Origin: Paludibacteraceae bacterium
GTDB lineage: Bacteria > Bacteroidota > Bacteroidia > Bacteroidales > Paludibacteraceae
Assembly: GCA_024399655.1 (NCBI GenBank)
Contig: JAKSNP010000009.1
Location: forward strand, 26,735-90,734
DNA length: 64,000 nt
Direction of reading: 5' to 3'
A program made the position numbers and the translations under genes. Shown in pieces: positions 45,104-54,414 of the stretch (within the stretch, counting starts at the first letter, position 1; each line of letters starts with the position of its first letter). The notes below the pieces were generated by a model. That model did not search any database. It was given only the letters and a program-made list of their open reading frames with translations, and had not been told where the DNA came from.

Positions 45104-45829
45104 ATGACTAGACTTAGTGTAAATATCAATAAAGTGGCTACTTTGCGCAACGCACGTGGCGGCAATCTGCCTGATGTGGAGCAGTTTGCTAAGGATTGTG
45201 AGCGCTTTGGCGCACAGGGAATTACGGTTCATCCTCGTCCGGATGAGCGCCATATCCGTAGGCCGGATGTGTATGCCTTGCGAAATTTGATAACTACCGA
45301 ATTCAATATAGAAGGCAATCCTCAGCCCGCATTTGTTGACTTGGTTTGCGAAGTACGTCCCACGCAGGTTACCTTGGTTCCGGATGCTGAAGATCAGTTG
45401 ACCAGCAATCACGGTTGGGATACAAAGCAACATCTGGCTAAATTGACGGCTTTGATTCAGCGTTTCCGCCGTGAGGGTATTCGTGTTTCCGTATTTGTCA
45501 ATGCGGATCCGGAGATGGTGGAATATGCCAAGCGCGCCGGCGCAGATCGCGTGGAACTTTATACGGGGCCTTTTGCCGAGCTGTACGACCGCGATGCTGC
45601 GGCTGCTATCGAGATGATTCGGCCTGCTGCCGAAAAAGCACACGAAATAGGAATCGGACTAAATGCAGGGCATGACCTGAATTTGAGAAATCTTCAAGCT
45701 TTGATTACGGAATTCCCTTGGATAGACGAAGTCAGCATAGGGCATGCGTTGATTGCTGATGCGCTTTATTTGGGAATAGAAGAAACAATCCGTAGATATC
45801 GTGCTTGTTGCATCCCGGCTGTTGATTGA
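45104..45829 (+). CDS. pdxJ: Pyridoxine 5'-phosphate synthase
   Basis: Condenses 1-deoxyxylulose-5-phosphate with 3-amino-2-oxopropyl phosphate to pyridoxine phosphate. A TIM barrel of 241 residues: [18 protein letters not shown] at the start, [37 protein letters not shown] and a C-terminal [14 protein letters not shown], all family-diagnostic. The true start is the ATG at 45104, supported by the promoter immediately upstream. Confidence 0.97.
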   Translation: MTRLSVNINKVATLRNARGGNLPDVEQFAKDCERFGAQGITVHPRPDERHIRRPDVYALRNLITTEFNIEGNPQPAFVDLVCEVRPTQVTLVPDAEDQLTSNHGWDTKQHLAKLTALIQRFRREGIRVSVFVNADPEMVEYAKRAGADRVELYTGPFAELYDRDAAAAIEMIRPAAEKAHEIGIGLNAGHDLNLRNLQALITEFPWIDEVSIGHALIADALYLGIEETIRRYRACCIPAVD

Positions 45830-45952
45830 CTGCGTTCGTGTTTCTATAAATATCTGTCCCCTTTTTGATAAATCGAATCGATTATCAGGGTAATACAGAC
45901 GAATGATGAAAATAAACTGGAATAATCATTTATAGTAATTTTTTTACAGAAT

Positions 45953-46645
45953 ATGTTTTTGCAAATTGACACTGCTTCACTGGTGGCTCAACAAATGGCC
46001 CAGATGGAAGAACCCGTTCAGGAATCAATCAATCTTTGGACAATGGCCCAATATGGTGGTTGGATTATGATTGTGCTTGCACTGCTTTTGGCGTGGGCAT
46101 GCTACATATTTATTGAACGTCTTGTCACGCTTCGTAATGCGCTGCGTGAGGATAAAAACTTTATGAATCGTATCAAGGATTTTATCCATGAGGGCAAGAT
46201 TGACTCTGCTGTCAATCTTTGTGATGTTACTAACACCCCGTCTGCAAGAATGGTGGAAAAAGGTATCAGCCGTATTGGCCGCCCGATGCAGGATGTGCAA
46301 GTCGCTATCGAAAATGTCGGCAATCTGGAAGTGGGCAAGTTGGAAAAAGGTTTGGTAATTATGGCCACAATTGCTGCAGGTGCTCCTATGCTCGGCTTCT
46401 TGGGGACTGTACTCGGTATGGTTCAGACTTTCTTCAATATGGCTCATAGCGCAAGCGGTGTCATTGAAATGGGTGCGTTGAGCGAGGGTATGTATCAGGC
46501 AATGGTTACTACTATAGGCGGTTTGATTGTCGGTATCTTGGCTATGTTTGCTTACAACTTCCTGGTGTCTCGTATCGATAGCGTTGTTGCTCAGTTGGAA
46601 GGCCGTACACTTGAATTTATGGACTTGCTGAACGAACCTGCATAA
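45953..46645 (+). CDS. TolQ/ExbB-type proton channel protein
   Basis: 230 residues with three membrane helices (about 30-50, 135-155, 170-200). The conserved IATIAAGAPMLGFLGTVLGMVQTF and ALVTTIGGLIVGI-like regions (the latter as MVTTIGGLIVGI) are typical of the MotA/TolQ/ExbB channel. Works with the ExbD/TolR protein encoded next to convert proton motive force to energy for an outer-membrane TonB or Tol system. First gene of a three-gene unit. Confidence 0.93.
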   Translation: MFLQIDTASLVAQQMAQMEEPVQESINLWTMAQYGGWIMIVLALLLAWACYIFIERLVTLRNALREDKNFMNRIKDFIHEGKIDSAVNLCDVTNTPSARMVEKGISRIGRPMQDVQVAIENVGNLEVGKLEKGLVIMATIAAGAPMLGFLGTVLGMVQTFFNMAHSASGVIEMGALSEGMYQAMVTTIGGLIVGILAMFAYNFLVSRIDSVVAQLEGRTLEFMDLLNEPA

Positions 46646-46667
46646 TCATCCTAAATTTTGAAAATCT

Positions 46668-47075
46668 ATGGCTCTTAAGAGACGGAATAGAGTAGAGGCA
46701 ACATTTGCTATGTCAAGTATGACCGACTTGATATTCTTGCTTTTGTTGTTCTTCGTGATGGCCAGCACGATGTCATCACCTAATGACATTAAAATCAATC
46801 TCCCGCAGGCGCGTGCAACAACAAATACCAAAAATGTAGTTGCAAAGGTGTTTATTGATAACTTGGGATTCTATAGCGTAGCTTTGGGAAATACCAAACC
46901 CGTGGCTATTGAAAGTGAGGACCTGGAGATGTATCTGAGTAGCGTGCAAGAGCAGGATTCCACTATGTTCATCGCTCTTCATGCAGATGAGGATATTGCG
47001 TATAAAGAAGTGGTTCGAGTGTTGGATATCGCTAACGAACACAATATGAAATTGGTAATTGCTACCAAGAAATAA
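46668..47075 (+). CDS. ExbD/TolR-type protein
   Basis: 135 residues: a short basic cytoplasmic segment, one membrane helix starting with SSMTDLIFLLLLFFVMAST, in which the Asp of TDLIF is the conserved proton-carrying residue, and a periplasmic domain ending in I-A-T-K-K. Stands 22 nt after the TolQ/ExbB gene. Confidence 0.94.
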   Translation: MALKRRNRVEATFAMSSMTDLIFLLLLFFVMASTMSSPNDIKINLPQARATTNTKNVVAKVFIDNLGFYSVALGNTKPVAIESEDLEMYLSSVQEQDSTMFIALHADEDIAYKEVVRVLDIANEHNMKLVIATKK

Positions 47076-47111
47076 AGCGATTGTTCTTACCCAATCTTAA
47101 ACAATGCAATT

Positions 47112-47930
47112 TTGAAACAACTGAATTCCAATATTATCGCATCTTTCGGCACGGTGTTGGTCATGGCGCTTGCCATACTGCTGCTCTTCTTGCTGTCCAT
47201 GAGTTTTGACACTCCTAAGGAAGATGAAGGACTGATGGTTAGTTTTGGCTATAGTGATATAGGTGGAGGGCAGGAGGATGGCCAAATGCAACCGGAGTCT
47301 GAACCTCTTACTACCGTAGTCCCTACTTCGTCCGCTCCTTCCCAACAGGACTTGATGACTCAAGATAACGAACAGTCGTTGGCCCTGCAACGTCAGCAGG
47401 AAGAGAAACGCCGTCAGCAACAGGCATTGGCGGAACAACGCCGCAAAGAACGCGAGGAAAAACAGCGGATCGAAGCAGAACGCAGAGCCGAAGAAGCTCG
47501 AATCGCTGCTGAAAATGCAAAGAAACAACAGGCAATCGATAATGCCAATAAGTTTGGAAACCTGTTTGGACAAACCAACAATCCTGAAGGAAGTGGAGGA
47601 TCGGGTAATTCTGCTTCGTCAGATGCTAAAGGTAATCCCCTTGGTTCAGGAGTGTCTGGCGGTAACTCATGGAGCCTAAATGGTCGTTCGTTGATCGGAG
47701 CTTTGCCAAAACCGCAAGGGTCGTTTGAACGAGAGGGGACTGTGGTAGTGGCAATTACGGTGGATGCCAATGGCAATGTGGTAAGCGCTACGGTTACTTC
47801 GGGTACGGATATTTCTGACTATGCAACGCAACAGATGGCTATTAATGCGGCTAAACAAGCCAAATTTAATATCGTGGATCGCCCTGATAAAACATTGGGG
47901 AAAATTACCTACCACTTCAAATTCAAATAA
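47112..47930 (+). CDS. TonB/TolA-like energy transducer
   Basis: 272 residues: one N-terminal membrane helix (about 8-30), a Gln/Arg/Glu-rich alpha-helical stalk (about 88-150) like the TolA stalk, a Gly/Ser/Asn linker, and a C-terminal TonB-like domain (GTVVVAITVDANGNVVSATV; about residues 205-272). With the two preceding genes it forms a complete TolQ-TolR-TolA or ExbB-ExbD-TonB module. The start is a TTG at 47112; the upstream ATG at 47104 is out of frame. Confidence 0.88.
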   Translation: MKQLNSNIIASFGTVLVMALAILLLFLLSMSFDTPKEDEGLMVSFGYSDIGGGQEDGQMQPESEPLTTVVPTSSAPSQQDLMTQDNEQSLALQRQQEEKRRQQQALAEQRRKEREEKQRIEAERRAEEARIAAENAKKQQAIDNANKFGNLFGQTNNPEGSGGSGNSASSDAKGNPLGSGVSGGNSWSLNGRSLIGALPKPQGSFEREGTVVVAITVDANGNVVSATVTSGTDISDYATQQMAINAAKQAKFNIVDRPDKTLGKITYHFKFK

Positions 47931-47969
47931 GACAACCTGATAATTATTCGTTTGATAATTAGTACAATT

Positions 47970-48497
47970 ATGAATTACTTGTTTTTAGACAACGGTTTTG
48001 AGGAAATTGAGGCAATCACAACGTTAGACTTGCTCCGTCGAGCCGATATCGCAGTTACTACGGTCAGCCTTACCGGAAAGGATATGGTTTTGGGCGCACA
48101 TAATATTGCGGTGGAAGTTGATGGCAAATTCGAAGATATGGATTTTTCTGATGCCGAGACATTGATCCTTCCTGGAGGAGCTACTCACATGGAACAACAC
48201 GCTGCGTTCTGTGATTTGCTCATTCAACACAATACTGCTAACCGCCTGATTGCTGCTATTTGTGCAGCTCCGGCTGTCCTCGGCAAATTGGGCATACTCA
48301 AAGGAAAACAGGCTACATGTTATCCGGGCTATGAGAAAGCTCTGGGGGAGAGCCATCTGGGAGGCTTGGTCGTCGAATCTAAAAATATCATCTCAGCCAA
48401 AGGACCTGGATTGGCATCTGATTTTGCTTTCTGCTTGATTGAACATCTGGCGGGTAGCGAGGTGGCTGATCGTGTCTACGATACGGCTCAATACTGA
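47970..48497 (+). CDS. DJ-1/PfpI family protein (YajL-like)
   Basis: 175 residues. LFLDNGFEEIEAI at the start carries the conserved Glu; ILPGG and AAICAAPAVL show the nucleophile-elbow cysteine; KGPGLASDFAF matches the C-terminal motif. Family members include chaperone/deglycase-like YajL and ThiJ; the physiological role is debated. Start ATG 47970. Confidence 0.92.
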   Translation: MNYLFLDNGFEEIEAITTLDLLRRADIAVTTVSLTGKDMVLGAHNIAVEVDGKFEDMDFSDAETLILPGGATHMEQHAAFCDLLIQHNTANRLIAAICAAPAVLGKLGILKGKQATCYPGYEKALGESHLGGLVVESKNIISAKGPGLASDFAFCLIEHLAGSEVADRVYDTAQY

Positions 48498-48559
48498 TTT
48501 TTCCGCAATCAATTTATTAATTAATATATTAGTCACTCTAACAACAATCTCATTCAATT

Positions 48560-49687
48560 ATGAAAAAAATAGTACTTCTTCTTGCAAGTGCAATGATGCT
48601 GATGCCTTTGATGGCTCAGGAAACTGAAAAAAAAGAATCTCCTTGGAAGTGCACAGGCCTTCTTGGTCTGAATGCCAGTGCTACCGGTCTTTGGAACTGG
48701 GCTGCCGGTGGTAATAATAATATAACCGGTGTCGCATTCGGAAAAGTTCGTCTGTTGTATGCTGAAAACAATTTGAGTTGGGAAACAAATCTGGATTTGG
48801 AATATGGTCTTACTTTCGTTGATCAAACTTACGACAAACTGCAAAAATCAAGCGACCATATTATTTTCAATACCAAATTCGGTTGGGCTTTCGCTCCTAA
48901 ATGGTATCTGACCGTAAATGCCGGTTTCGAATCGCAATTCGCTCATGGTCTTACTTATCCTGGCGACGGCACTCCTAATGAGATTATTTCTAAATGGTTG
49001 GCTCCTTCCTATACCGATATATCTGTCGGTATTGATTGGAAACCCAACGATATCTTCTCCGTTTATATCTCTCCGATTGCCGGACGAATCACCACGGCTT
49101 GCGTTTCTGATAAAGTGAACGATAAATTTGCAGAACAATATGCTTTGGAAGACGGTGGCCTGCGTCAGGTGCTCCAAGAAAAATATGGTACTTGGAAATA
49201 CGAAGAGGATAAAGCCAGCGACGCTTTTGCTAAGAAATTTACCAATGCTCGCGCTGAACTCGGTCTTACCTTGAAAGGTGCCATCAACTACAAATATAAA
49301 GATCTTACCTTGATGACCTCTCTCAAACTATTCACTCCATATGCTTGGGATAAAACGAAGTTGTATGACTATACTGTTGATGGAACCACTACCACTTATT
49401 CCGAAGCTCAAATGGAAAGCCACGGTTTCGATATCAAAGATGCTGTCTACAAAGGATTCCGCGACAACAACCGCCGTTTCGGCAATTTTGACGTTGATTG
49501 GGATGTCGCTATTTCTTACCAATTCCTCAAATGCTTGAACGTTACGCTGTCCACCAGCTTGAAATACTACAATGGCGTAATGATTGATAAAGTATTTGAC
49601 AAGGGGCTTCCTACCGAATATACTCATGCTGCTGAACGCGTTCAGTTTAAGGGCGTTCTCGGCCTTGGCGTCGGTTATAGCTTCTAA
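48560..49687 (+). CDS. DUF3078 family outer-membrane beta-barrel protein
   Basis: 375 residues with a signal peptide (cleavage after LMAQ-like MPLMAQ) and alternating aromatic/hydrophobic strands. The WKCTGLLGLNASATGLWNWAAGG region (short excerpt) followed by NNLSWETNLDLEYGL matches DUF3078, Bacteroidetes outer-membrane proteins of unknown substrate. The last residues, GLGVGYSF, end in Phe as expected of a barrel. Confidence 0.9.
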   Translation: MKKIVLLLASAMMLMPLMAQETEKKESPWKCTGLLGLNASATGLWNWAAGGNNNITGVAFGKVRLLYAENNLSWETNLDLEYGLTFVDQTYDKLQKSSDHIIFNTKFGWAFAPKWYLTVNAGFESQFAHGLTYPGDGTPNEIISKWLAPSYTDISVGIDWKPNDIFSVYISPIAGRITTACVSDKVNDKFAEQYALEDGGLRQVLQEKYGTWKYEEDKASDAFAKKFTNARAELGLTLKGAINYKYKDLTLMTSLKLFTPYAWDKTKLYDYTVDGTTTTYSEAQMESHGFDIKDAVYKGFRDNNRRFGNFDVDWDVAISYQFLKCLNVTLSTSLKYYNGVMIDKVFDKGLPTEYTHAAERVQFKGVLGLGVGYSF

Positions 49688-49696
49688 TATGCCTTT

Positions 49697-49981
49697 ATGG
49701 AAAGCCTGGAGCAACTTCATAGAAATGTTCATTTGCTGCTTGAGCGATATCAGCAATTACGTGAGGAAAATCAATTGTTGATTGATGATAATCGCAGGCA
49801 GCATAATGAATTATTGGAAGCAAATGCTGAAATTGTGCGTTTGCGGCATGAGTTGCGTGACCTTCAAACTGCTCACAATATCTTGGCTGACCAAAAAACA
49901 GAGACGCGTGAGCAAGCGCGTCTTTATCTCACACAAATAATCAATCAGGTGGATTCCGCCATAGATGCTCTGCGCTCGTGA
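49697..49981 (+). CDS. Small coiled-coil protein upstream of zapA
   Basis: 94 residues, almost entirely a predicted coiled coil with heptads over about residues 5-65 (LLLERYQQLREENQLL, then RLRHELRDL). It resembles ZapB-like septal coiled-coil proteins in size and composition, and its stop overlaps the zapA start (GTGA), supporting a cell-division role; that function is inferred from context. Confidence 0.8.
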   Translation: MESLEQLHRNVHLLLERYQQLREENQLLIDDNRRQHNELLEANAEIVRLRHELRDLQTAHNILADQKTETREQARLYLTQIINQVDSAIDALRS

Positions 49982-50265
49982 CTCCTGACGGTAAACAACA
50001 TATTACTCTCCAACTCGATGCACATCGCATTGAATTTAGTATCGCTCCGCAATCCGAGATTTTCTATCGCAATGCGGGTAATGACTTGAACCAACGATAT
50101 AAGTATTTCCAAACTAAATATCCCAATCAGTCTGCTGAGAATATTTGGGTGTTTGTGGCTTTGGAACAAGCATTAAGATTCCAAATGGAGAAACAGAGCA
50201 ATGCGCTCGAACCGATTGATCAACAACTGAAAGAACTTAATCAACTGATCGAAGAACAAATATGA
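49978..50265 (+). CDS. zapA: Cell division protein ZapA
   Basis: 95 residues starting at GTG. A short beta segment ([14 protein letters not shown]) is followed by an R-N-A-G block and a C-terminal coiled coil containing [15 protein letters not shown], in line with the ZapA pattern of a globular head and helical tail that bundles FtsZ. The family is poorly conserved, so the assignment leans on size, heads-and-tail layout and the conserved zapA-rny neighbourhood. Overlaps both neighbours. Confidence 0.82.
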   Translation: MTPDGKQHITLQLDAHRIEFSIAPQSEIFYRNAGNDLNQRYKYFQTKYPNQSAENIWVFVALEQALRFQMEKQSNALEPIDQQLKELNQLIEEQI

Positions 50266-51785
50266 TACTTGCAATTATTGTTGGACTGGTTGCTCTTCTC
50301 CTCGGTGCAGGCTTGTGCTATCTTTTCTTTAAGTATAGCGCAGTCGGTATTTTGAAGAAGGCCGAAGAGGAAGCCGAAGTCATCAAGAAAAATAAAATGG
50401 TTGAGGCCAAGGAAAAATTTATTGCTCTCAAACTCGAACATGACAACCAATTACGCCAGGATGAACAACGTCGTCAGCAACAGGAACAACGCCTGCAGCA
50501 ACGTGAACAACAACTCAACCAGCGTCAAGGTGATTTGCAAAGAGCCCAAAATGAATTGAACCAAGAGCGTCAACAGGTAGATCAACGACAACAGGCGCTC
50601 GAATACAAACAACAGGAAATCGACAAACTCCATAAACAGGCTCAACAGCAATTGGAATCTCTTAGTGGCATGTCTGCTGAAGAAGCTAAAAAACAATTGG
50701 TGGAGACTATGAAAGACGAGGCTAAAACGGCTGCAATGGCTTACATTAATGAAACCATGGATGAAGCGCGACTCAATGCTAACCGTGAGGCCAAAAAAAT
50801 CATTATTCAAACTATCCAGCGTGTAGCTAGTGAAACTACTGCTGAAAATGCCGTAAGTGTATTCCATATTGATAACGACGAAGTGAAAGGCCGTATTATT
50901 GGACGTGAAGGTCGTAATATCCGTGCGCTGGAAGCTGCCACTGGCGTTGAAATCGTAGTGGATGACACGCCCGAAGCCATCACTCTTTCCGGCTATGATC
51001 CTATCCGTCGTGAGATCGCACGACTCTCTCTCCACCAATTGGTTCAAGACGGTCGTATCCATCCTGCACGTATTGAGGAAATTGTCGCTAAGGTAACCAA
51101 ACAGGTTGAGGACGAAATTATTGAAACTGGTAAACGTACCACTATTGACCTTGGTGTTCATGGCCTGCATCCTGAATTGATTCGCTTGATCGGTCGAATG
51201 AAATATCGTTCGTCCTATGGCCAAAACCTTTTGCAACACGCTCGTGAAACAGCTAACCTTTGCGCGGTTATGGCATCGGAATTAGGTCTTAATCCTAAGA
51301 AAGCCCGTCGTGCCGGTTTGCTACACGATATAGGTAAGGTGGCTGAAAATGAAGAAGAATTGCCACACGCAGAATTGGGTGGAAAGATTTGTGAAAAATA
51401 TGGTGAAAAACCGGATATCTGTAATGCGGTGGCAGCTCACCACGATGAATGTGAAATGGAAACCCTTATCGCTCCCATCGTGCAAGCTTGTGATGCCATC
51501 TCCGGTGCTCGTCCGGGTGCTCGTCGTGAAATCGTAGAAACCTATGTAAAGCGTCTTAACGACTTGGAGAACATGGCCATGTCATTCCCTGGTGTAATTA
51601 AAACCTATGCGCTTCAGGCAGGCCGCGAACTTCGTGTCATCGTAGGTGCCGACAAAATTAGCGATAAGGATACCGAGTTACTCAGTTTTGACTTGGCCAA
51701 ACGCATCCAGGATGAAATGACTTATCCCGGACAAGTGAAAGTTACTGTGATTCGAGAAACGCGTGCTATCAATTACGCGAAGTAG
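50262..51785 (+). CDS. rny: Ribonuclease Y
   Basis: Membrane-anchored endoribonuclease initiating mRNA decay. 507 residues: N-terminal helix (about 1-22), a long Gln/Arg-rich coiled coil (about 45-140), a KH domain with [21 protein letters not shown], and an HD domain with [14 protein letters not shown]. The start overlaps zapA by 4 bp. Convergent with the U32 peptidase genes; its terminator hairpin lies inside the U32 tail frame. Confidence 0.97.
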   Translation: MILAIIVGLVALLLGAGLCYLFFKYSAVGILKKAEEEAEVIKKNKMVEAKEKFIALKLEHDNQLRQDEQRRQQQEQRLQQREQQLNQRQGDLQRAQNELNQERQQVDQRQQALEYKQQEIDKLHKQAQQQLESLSGMSAEEAKKQLVETMKDEAKTAAMAYINETMDEARLNANREAKKIIIQTIQRVASETTAENAVSVFHIDNDEVKGRIIGREGRNIRALEAATGVEIVVDDTPEAITLSGYDPIRREIARLSLHQLVQDGRIHPARIEEIVAKVTKQVEDEIIETGKRTTIDLGVHGLHPELIRLIGRMKYRSSYGQNLLQHARETANLCAVMASELGLNPKKARRAGLLHDIGKVAENEEELPHAELGGKICEKYGEKPDICNAVAAHHDECEMETLIAPIVQACDAISGARPGARREIVETYVKRLNDLENMAMSFPGVIKTYALQAGRELRVIVGADKISDKDTELLSFDLAKRIQDEMTYPGQVKVTVIRETRAINYAK

Positions 51786-51942
51786 AATCCGTTTGATAAA
51801 TGCGCATTTCGCATCGTTCGCAATCAAATACGATGCGCATAAGCGTTCCATTTTTGAGCCGCAAATATTGCGGCTCTTTTTTTATCGGATTGGTCTTGCG
51901 GCAATGCCCCATTTCATTCAAAATGCAATAGCGGCAAGTCAT
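51769..51942 (-). pseudogene. Detached C-terminal Cys-rich module of the U32 peptidase, separate 57-codon frame
   Basis: The frame MTCRYCILNEMGHC...FDCERCEMRIY has a C-x2-C/C and C-x2-C pattern I know as the in-frame C-terminal end of Bacteroidetes U32 proteins (usually PLMxCxxCxRyxxGxC ... FDCxxCxM). Here it lies in the -1 frame relative to the 481-codon U32 gene, with an ATG that shares its A with the U32 stop (TGATG), so re-initiation could make it as a 57-residue protein. Residues P-L directly before its M are also encoded in this frame, a trace of the ancestral fusion. Either a split gene in two coupled pieces or a frameshifted remnant. Overlaps rny by 17 bp. Confidence 0.6.
51856..51883 (+). 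terminator. Rho-independent terminator of rny
   Basis: GAGCCGCAA, loop ATA, TTGCGGCTC, then seven T residues: a perfect 9-bp stem. It lies within the opposite-strand frame of the U32 tail, encoding K-K-E-P-Q-Y-L-R-L there. Confidence 0.88.
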
Positions 51943-53387
51943 CAAAGGTCTTGTGTCAGTTGTCGTCTCCATTGATTTAATTTACTGATGGGTATGAAAT
52001 AGGGAGCTGATTCAATAGTGATATTCCTTACTGTGTATGGAGTATCTCCTAATTTGCATAGTTGTTCTTTAATCGTTTCTATCGCTCTCTCGGGATGGCG
52101 CGATATTTCCTTTTCGGAAGCAAATTCTGCTTCGTTATCACCGATGCGAAGCATGAATCCGGTAGCCGTTTCTGTAAATATTATATCTACTGGAATGCGT
52201 CTTTCCGAATGAAGGGTTTTGGTATATACCGTATCTAAATTACGATAAATTGGTGTGCCAATCTCAATATGTATAGGCTGATTGGTGGTGATTATATTGC
52301 CTTCAACTCGATTGATAGCAAAGCCTTGGTCTTCGTAACATAAACCGTCGCCATTGTGTAATACAATGTTGGGATTGAGTCGTATTTCCCCTTGGCGCTC
52401 ATTGATGGAATGTTCCCAAATGCCAATGAATTCTCCGGTGGATTTCGGACTCTTCCAGTTGGCCATAGGTCGGGTTCTTCCATGTAAAAAATAATCGGTA
52501 GCGCCTCGATGGAATGTTTTTTCTGGGGACGGCTCAAAATCGGTATGAACGATGCAATGGATATCTTTTGTGAGTTCATCTAATTTCTTTCGATAGTAGG
52601 CTACTACATTGGTCACATAGTCTTTGTCTTTTAGCCGTCCTTCGATCTTGAAAGTGCTTACTCCTGCATCAATCATTTCTTTTAGATATAGACTCCTGTC
52701 CATGTCTTGCAGACTGAGCAGATAGCGTTGATGAATAGGCTTTCCTGAATCATCGCATATCTCGTGCATATCTTCATCCAAAAGGTCATATTGCATGCGG
52801 CACATTTGTGCGCAACACCCCCTGTTGGCAGAGCGGTTCAGTATTACTTCCGACATATAGCATCTTCCCGAGTATGATACGCATAAGGCTCCGTGTACGA
52901 AGGCTTCCAATTCGATACTATCGCCTACGGCTTCATGTATCGACTTGATTTCTTCAATGGTCAGTTCTCGTGCTAAAACCACACGTTTGAACCCCAAATC
53001 TCTGAGTCTGATGATATGCTTAATACGGCGATTGTCACATTGTGTTGAAGCGTGCAAGCGGATAGGGGGTAAATCCTCTTCTAACAGACGTAAATCCTGG
53101 ATGATAAGCGCATCTACGCCTATCTGGTATAACTCTGCTGCCATTTGGGCCGCTTCTTTCCGTTCTTCAGCAGTCATCAGGGTATTTAATGTCACCAGCA
53201 CTTCTACACCATATTTATGGGCGTAGTTCACCAGTTCTTTTAAATCTTCTATACTGTTTCCGGCAGCTTGTCTGGCACCAAATTTAGGGGGACCTATATA
53301 CACAGCATCGGCACCGGCCTGAATAGCGGCGATGCCTACTTCTTTGTCTCTAGCTGGAGCTAATATGGTTAATCGCGAAGTTGACAC
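51942..53387 (-). CDS. U32 family peptidase/hydroxylase-like protein, shortened at the C-terminus
   Basis: 481 residues. The TIM-barrel U32 core is intact: ILAPARDKEVGIAAIQAGADAVYIGP, VHGALCVSYSGRCYMSE, NRGCCAQMCRMQYDL with iron-sulfur-type cysteines, and FKIEGRLKDKDYV. Some U32 proteins are peptidases, while others (YhbU/YegQ, RlhA, TrhP) act in RNA or ubiquinone hydroxylation; the NRGxCxQxCR motif favours the latter. It ends at WRRQLTQDL, where related proteins continue through a further domain and a Cys-rich end (see 51769-51942). Its start overlaps the SpoU gene by 19 bp. Confidence 0.9.
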   Translation of the reverse strand: MSTSRLTILAPARDKEVGIAAIQAGADAVYIGPPKFGARQAAGNSIEDLKELVNYAHKYGVEVLVTLNTLMTAEERKEAAQMAAELYQIGVDALIIQDLRLLEEDLPPIRLHASTQCDNRRIKHIIRLRDLGFKRVVLARELTIEEIKSIHEAVGDSIELEAFVHGALCVSYSGRCYMSEVILNRSANRGCCAQMCRMQYDLLDEDMHEICDDSGKPIHQRYLLSLQDMDRSLYLKEMIDAGVSTFKIEGRLKDKDYVTNVVAYYRKKLDELTKDIHCIVHTDFEPSPEKTFHRGATDYFLHGRTRPMANWKSPKSTGEFIGIWEHSINERQGEIRLNPNIVLHNGDGLCYEDQGFAINRVEGNIITTNQPIHIEIGTPIYRNLDTVYTKTLHSERRIPVDIIFTETATGFMLRIGDNEAEFASEKEISRHPERAIETIKEQLCKLGDTPYTVRNITIESAPYFIPISKLNQWRRQLTQDL

Positions 53388-53896
53388 GATAATTGATACA
53401 TTACGATTCCTGCGGTTACGCTGACATTCAGCGAGTGTTTGGTTCCGTATTGCGGTATCTCAATACATCCGTCAGCAGCGTCCACGATTTCTTGTTGTAC
53501 ACCGAACACTTCATGCCCGAGTATAATGGCATATTTCCCTTTGGGCAGTTCTACCTCATCCAGTTTTATGGAATCGTGCGCTTGTTCGATGGCATATACG
53601 ATATATCCTTGTTCGTGCAGTTCTTTTACTGCCTCCATAGTTTCTGATTTATAGATCCAGTCTACGGTCTCTTCAGCTCCCAATGCTGTTTTGTGTATTT
53701 CTTGATTTGGAGGACAGCAACAAATCCCGCATAGATATATTTTCTCCAGCCTGAATGCATCTGCCGTACGGAATACGGCACCGATATTATGCTGGCTCCG
53801 TATGTTGTCTAACACTACCACCAACTGAAGTTTTTCCGCATTTTTATACTCTTCTTTGTTCAGTCGGTGCATTTCGGGAATAGTCAGTTTCTTCAT
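53369..53896 (-). CDS. SpoU/TrmH family RNA 2'-O-methyltransferase
   Basis: 175 residues. The SPOUT trefoil-knot motifs are visible: LDNIRSQHNIGAVFRTADAF (motif 1, with N and R), AIILGHEVFGV (motif 2) and IPQYGTKHSLNVSVTAGI (motif 3). Methylates a ribose in rRNA or tRNA using SAM; the target cannot be told by eye. ATGA overlap with the upstream hypothetical gene. Confidence 0.93.
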   Translation of the reverse strand: MKKLTIPEMHRLNKEEYKNAEKLQLVVVLDNIRSQHNIGAVFRTADAFRLEKIYLCGICCCPPNQEIHKTALGAEETVDWIYKSETMEAVKELHEQGYIVYAIEQAHDSIKLDEVELPKGKYAIILGHEVFGVQQEIVDAADGCIEIPQYGTKHSLNVSVTAGIVMYQLSCQLRD

Positions 53897-54414
53897 TCTA
53901 AGGTCAACTCTTTTTCTTTTTCCAATGCCTTCTCTAATTCTTCCTGTTTTTTCTTCAGAATGCGGTATAAATGTGCTTCCTCATTGTAATAACCGTCCCA
54001 ATATTGAATGTCGGGCATCCATATCCAACGATTATTCGGACCTTGTATTGGCAAACGGCAGGTTTTTAGGTTGTCATTGATTTCCATCAGCATCCGATAT
54101 GTATCCATCCTGGTCTTGGTTTCTTTCAGGTCCTTGGTATTGGTGTTGTGTTCAATTAAATATTTTCCGTAATCAAGGGTCTCGTTCCAATGCTTTCGGA
54201 TGAAATTTTTGGCGGATGTAGATGCTTCGTATGTTGACAAAGCTAACGAGGCGGAATCCATGGCTTCCAGGTATTGCCCGTTTTTCCACAGTTTCGTCGC
54301 GTGATTCATTATCCTGACACTATTTTGATTGGCTTCTTTTTCTTCTTCTGTTTCGGTGGCGAATGCGTTGAGGCCACATAAGCAAATAGTTGCTATTAAA
54401 ATCCACTTTTTCAT
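53893..54414 (-). CDS. Exported hypothetical protein
   Basis: 173 residues with a signal peptide (LIATICLCGLNAFA) and a mostly helical, charged mature part ending in a Lys/Glu-rich coiled coil. No family recognised. Coupled by 4-bp overlaps to rimM upstream and the SpoU gene downstream, so it is a real translated gene. Confidence 0.75.
   Translation of the reverse strand: MKKWILIATICLCGLNAFATETEEEKEANQNSVRIMNHATKLWKNGQYLEAMDSASLALSTYEASTSAKNFIRKHWNETLDYGKYLIEHNTNTKDLKETKTRMDTYRMLMEINDNLKTCRLPIQGPNNRWIWMPDIQYWDGYYNEEAHLYRILKKKQEELEKALEKEKELTLE

Noticed and set aside
50241-50270. 6S RNA gene next to zapA, as in Enterobacteria
   Set aside because: zapA and rny overlap by 4 bp, leaving no room for an RNA gene.
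51936-51950. prfB-like programmed +1 frameshift at CTT TGA in the U32 gene
   Set aside because: The +1 frame closes after about nine codons; the Cys-rich module is in the -1 frame and no good -1 slippery heptamer is visible. Stop-start re-initiation explains the layout better.
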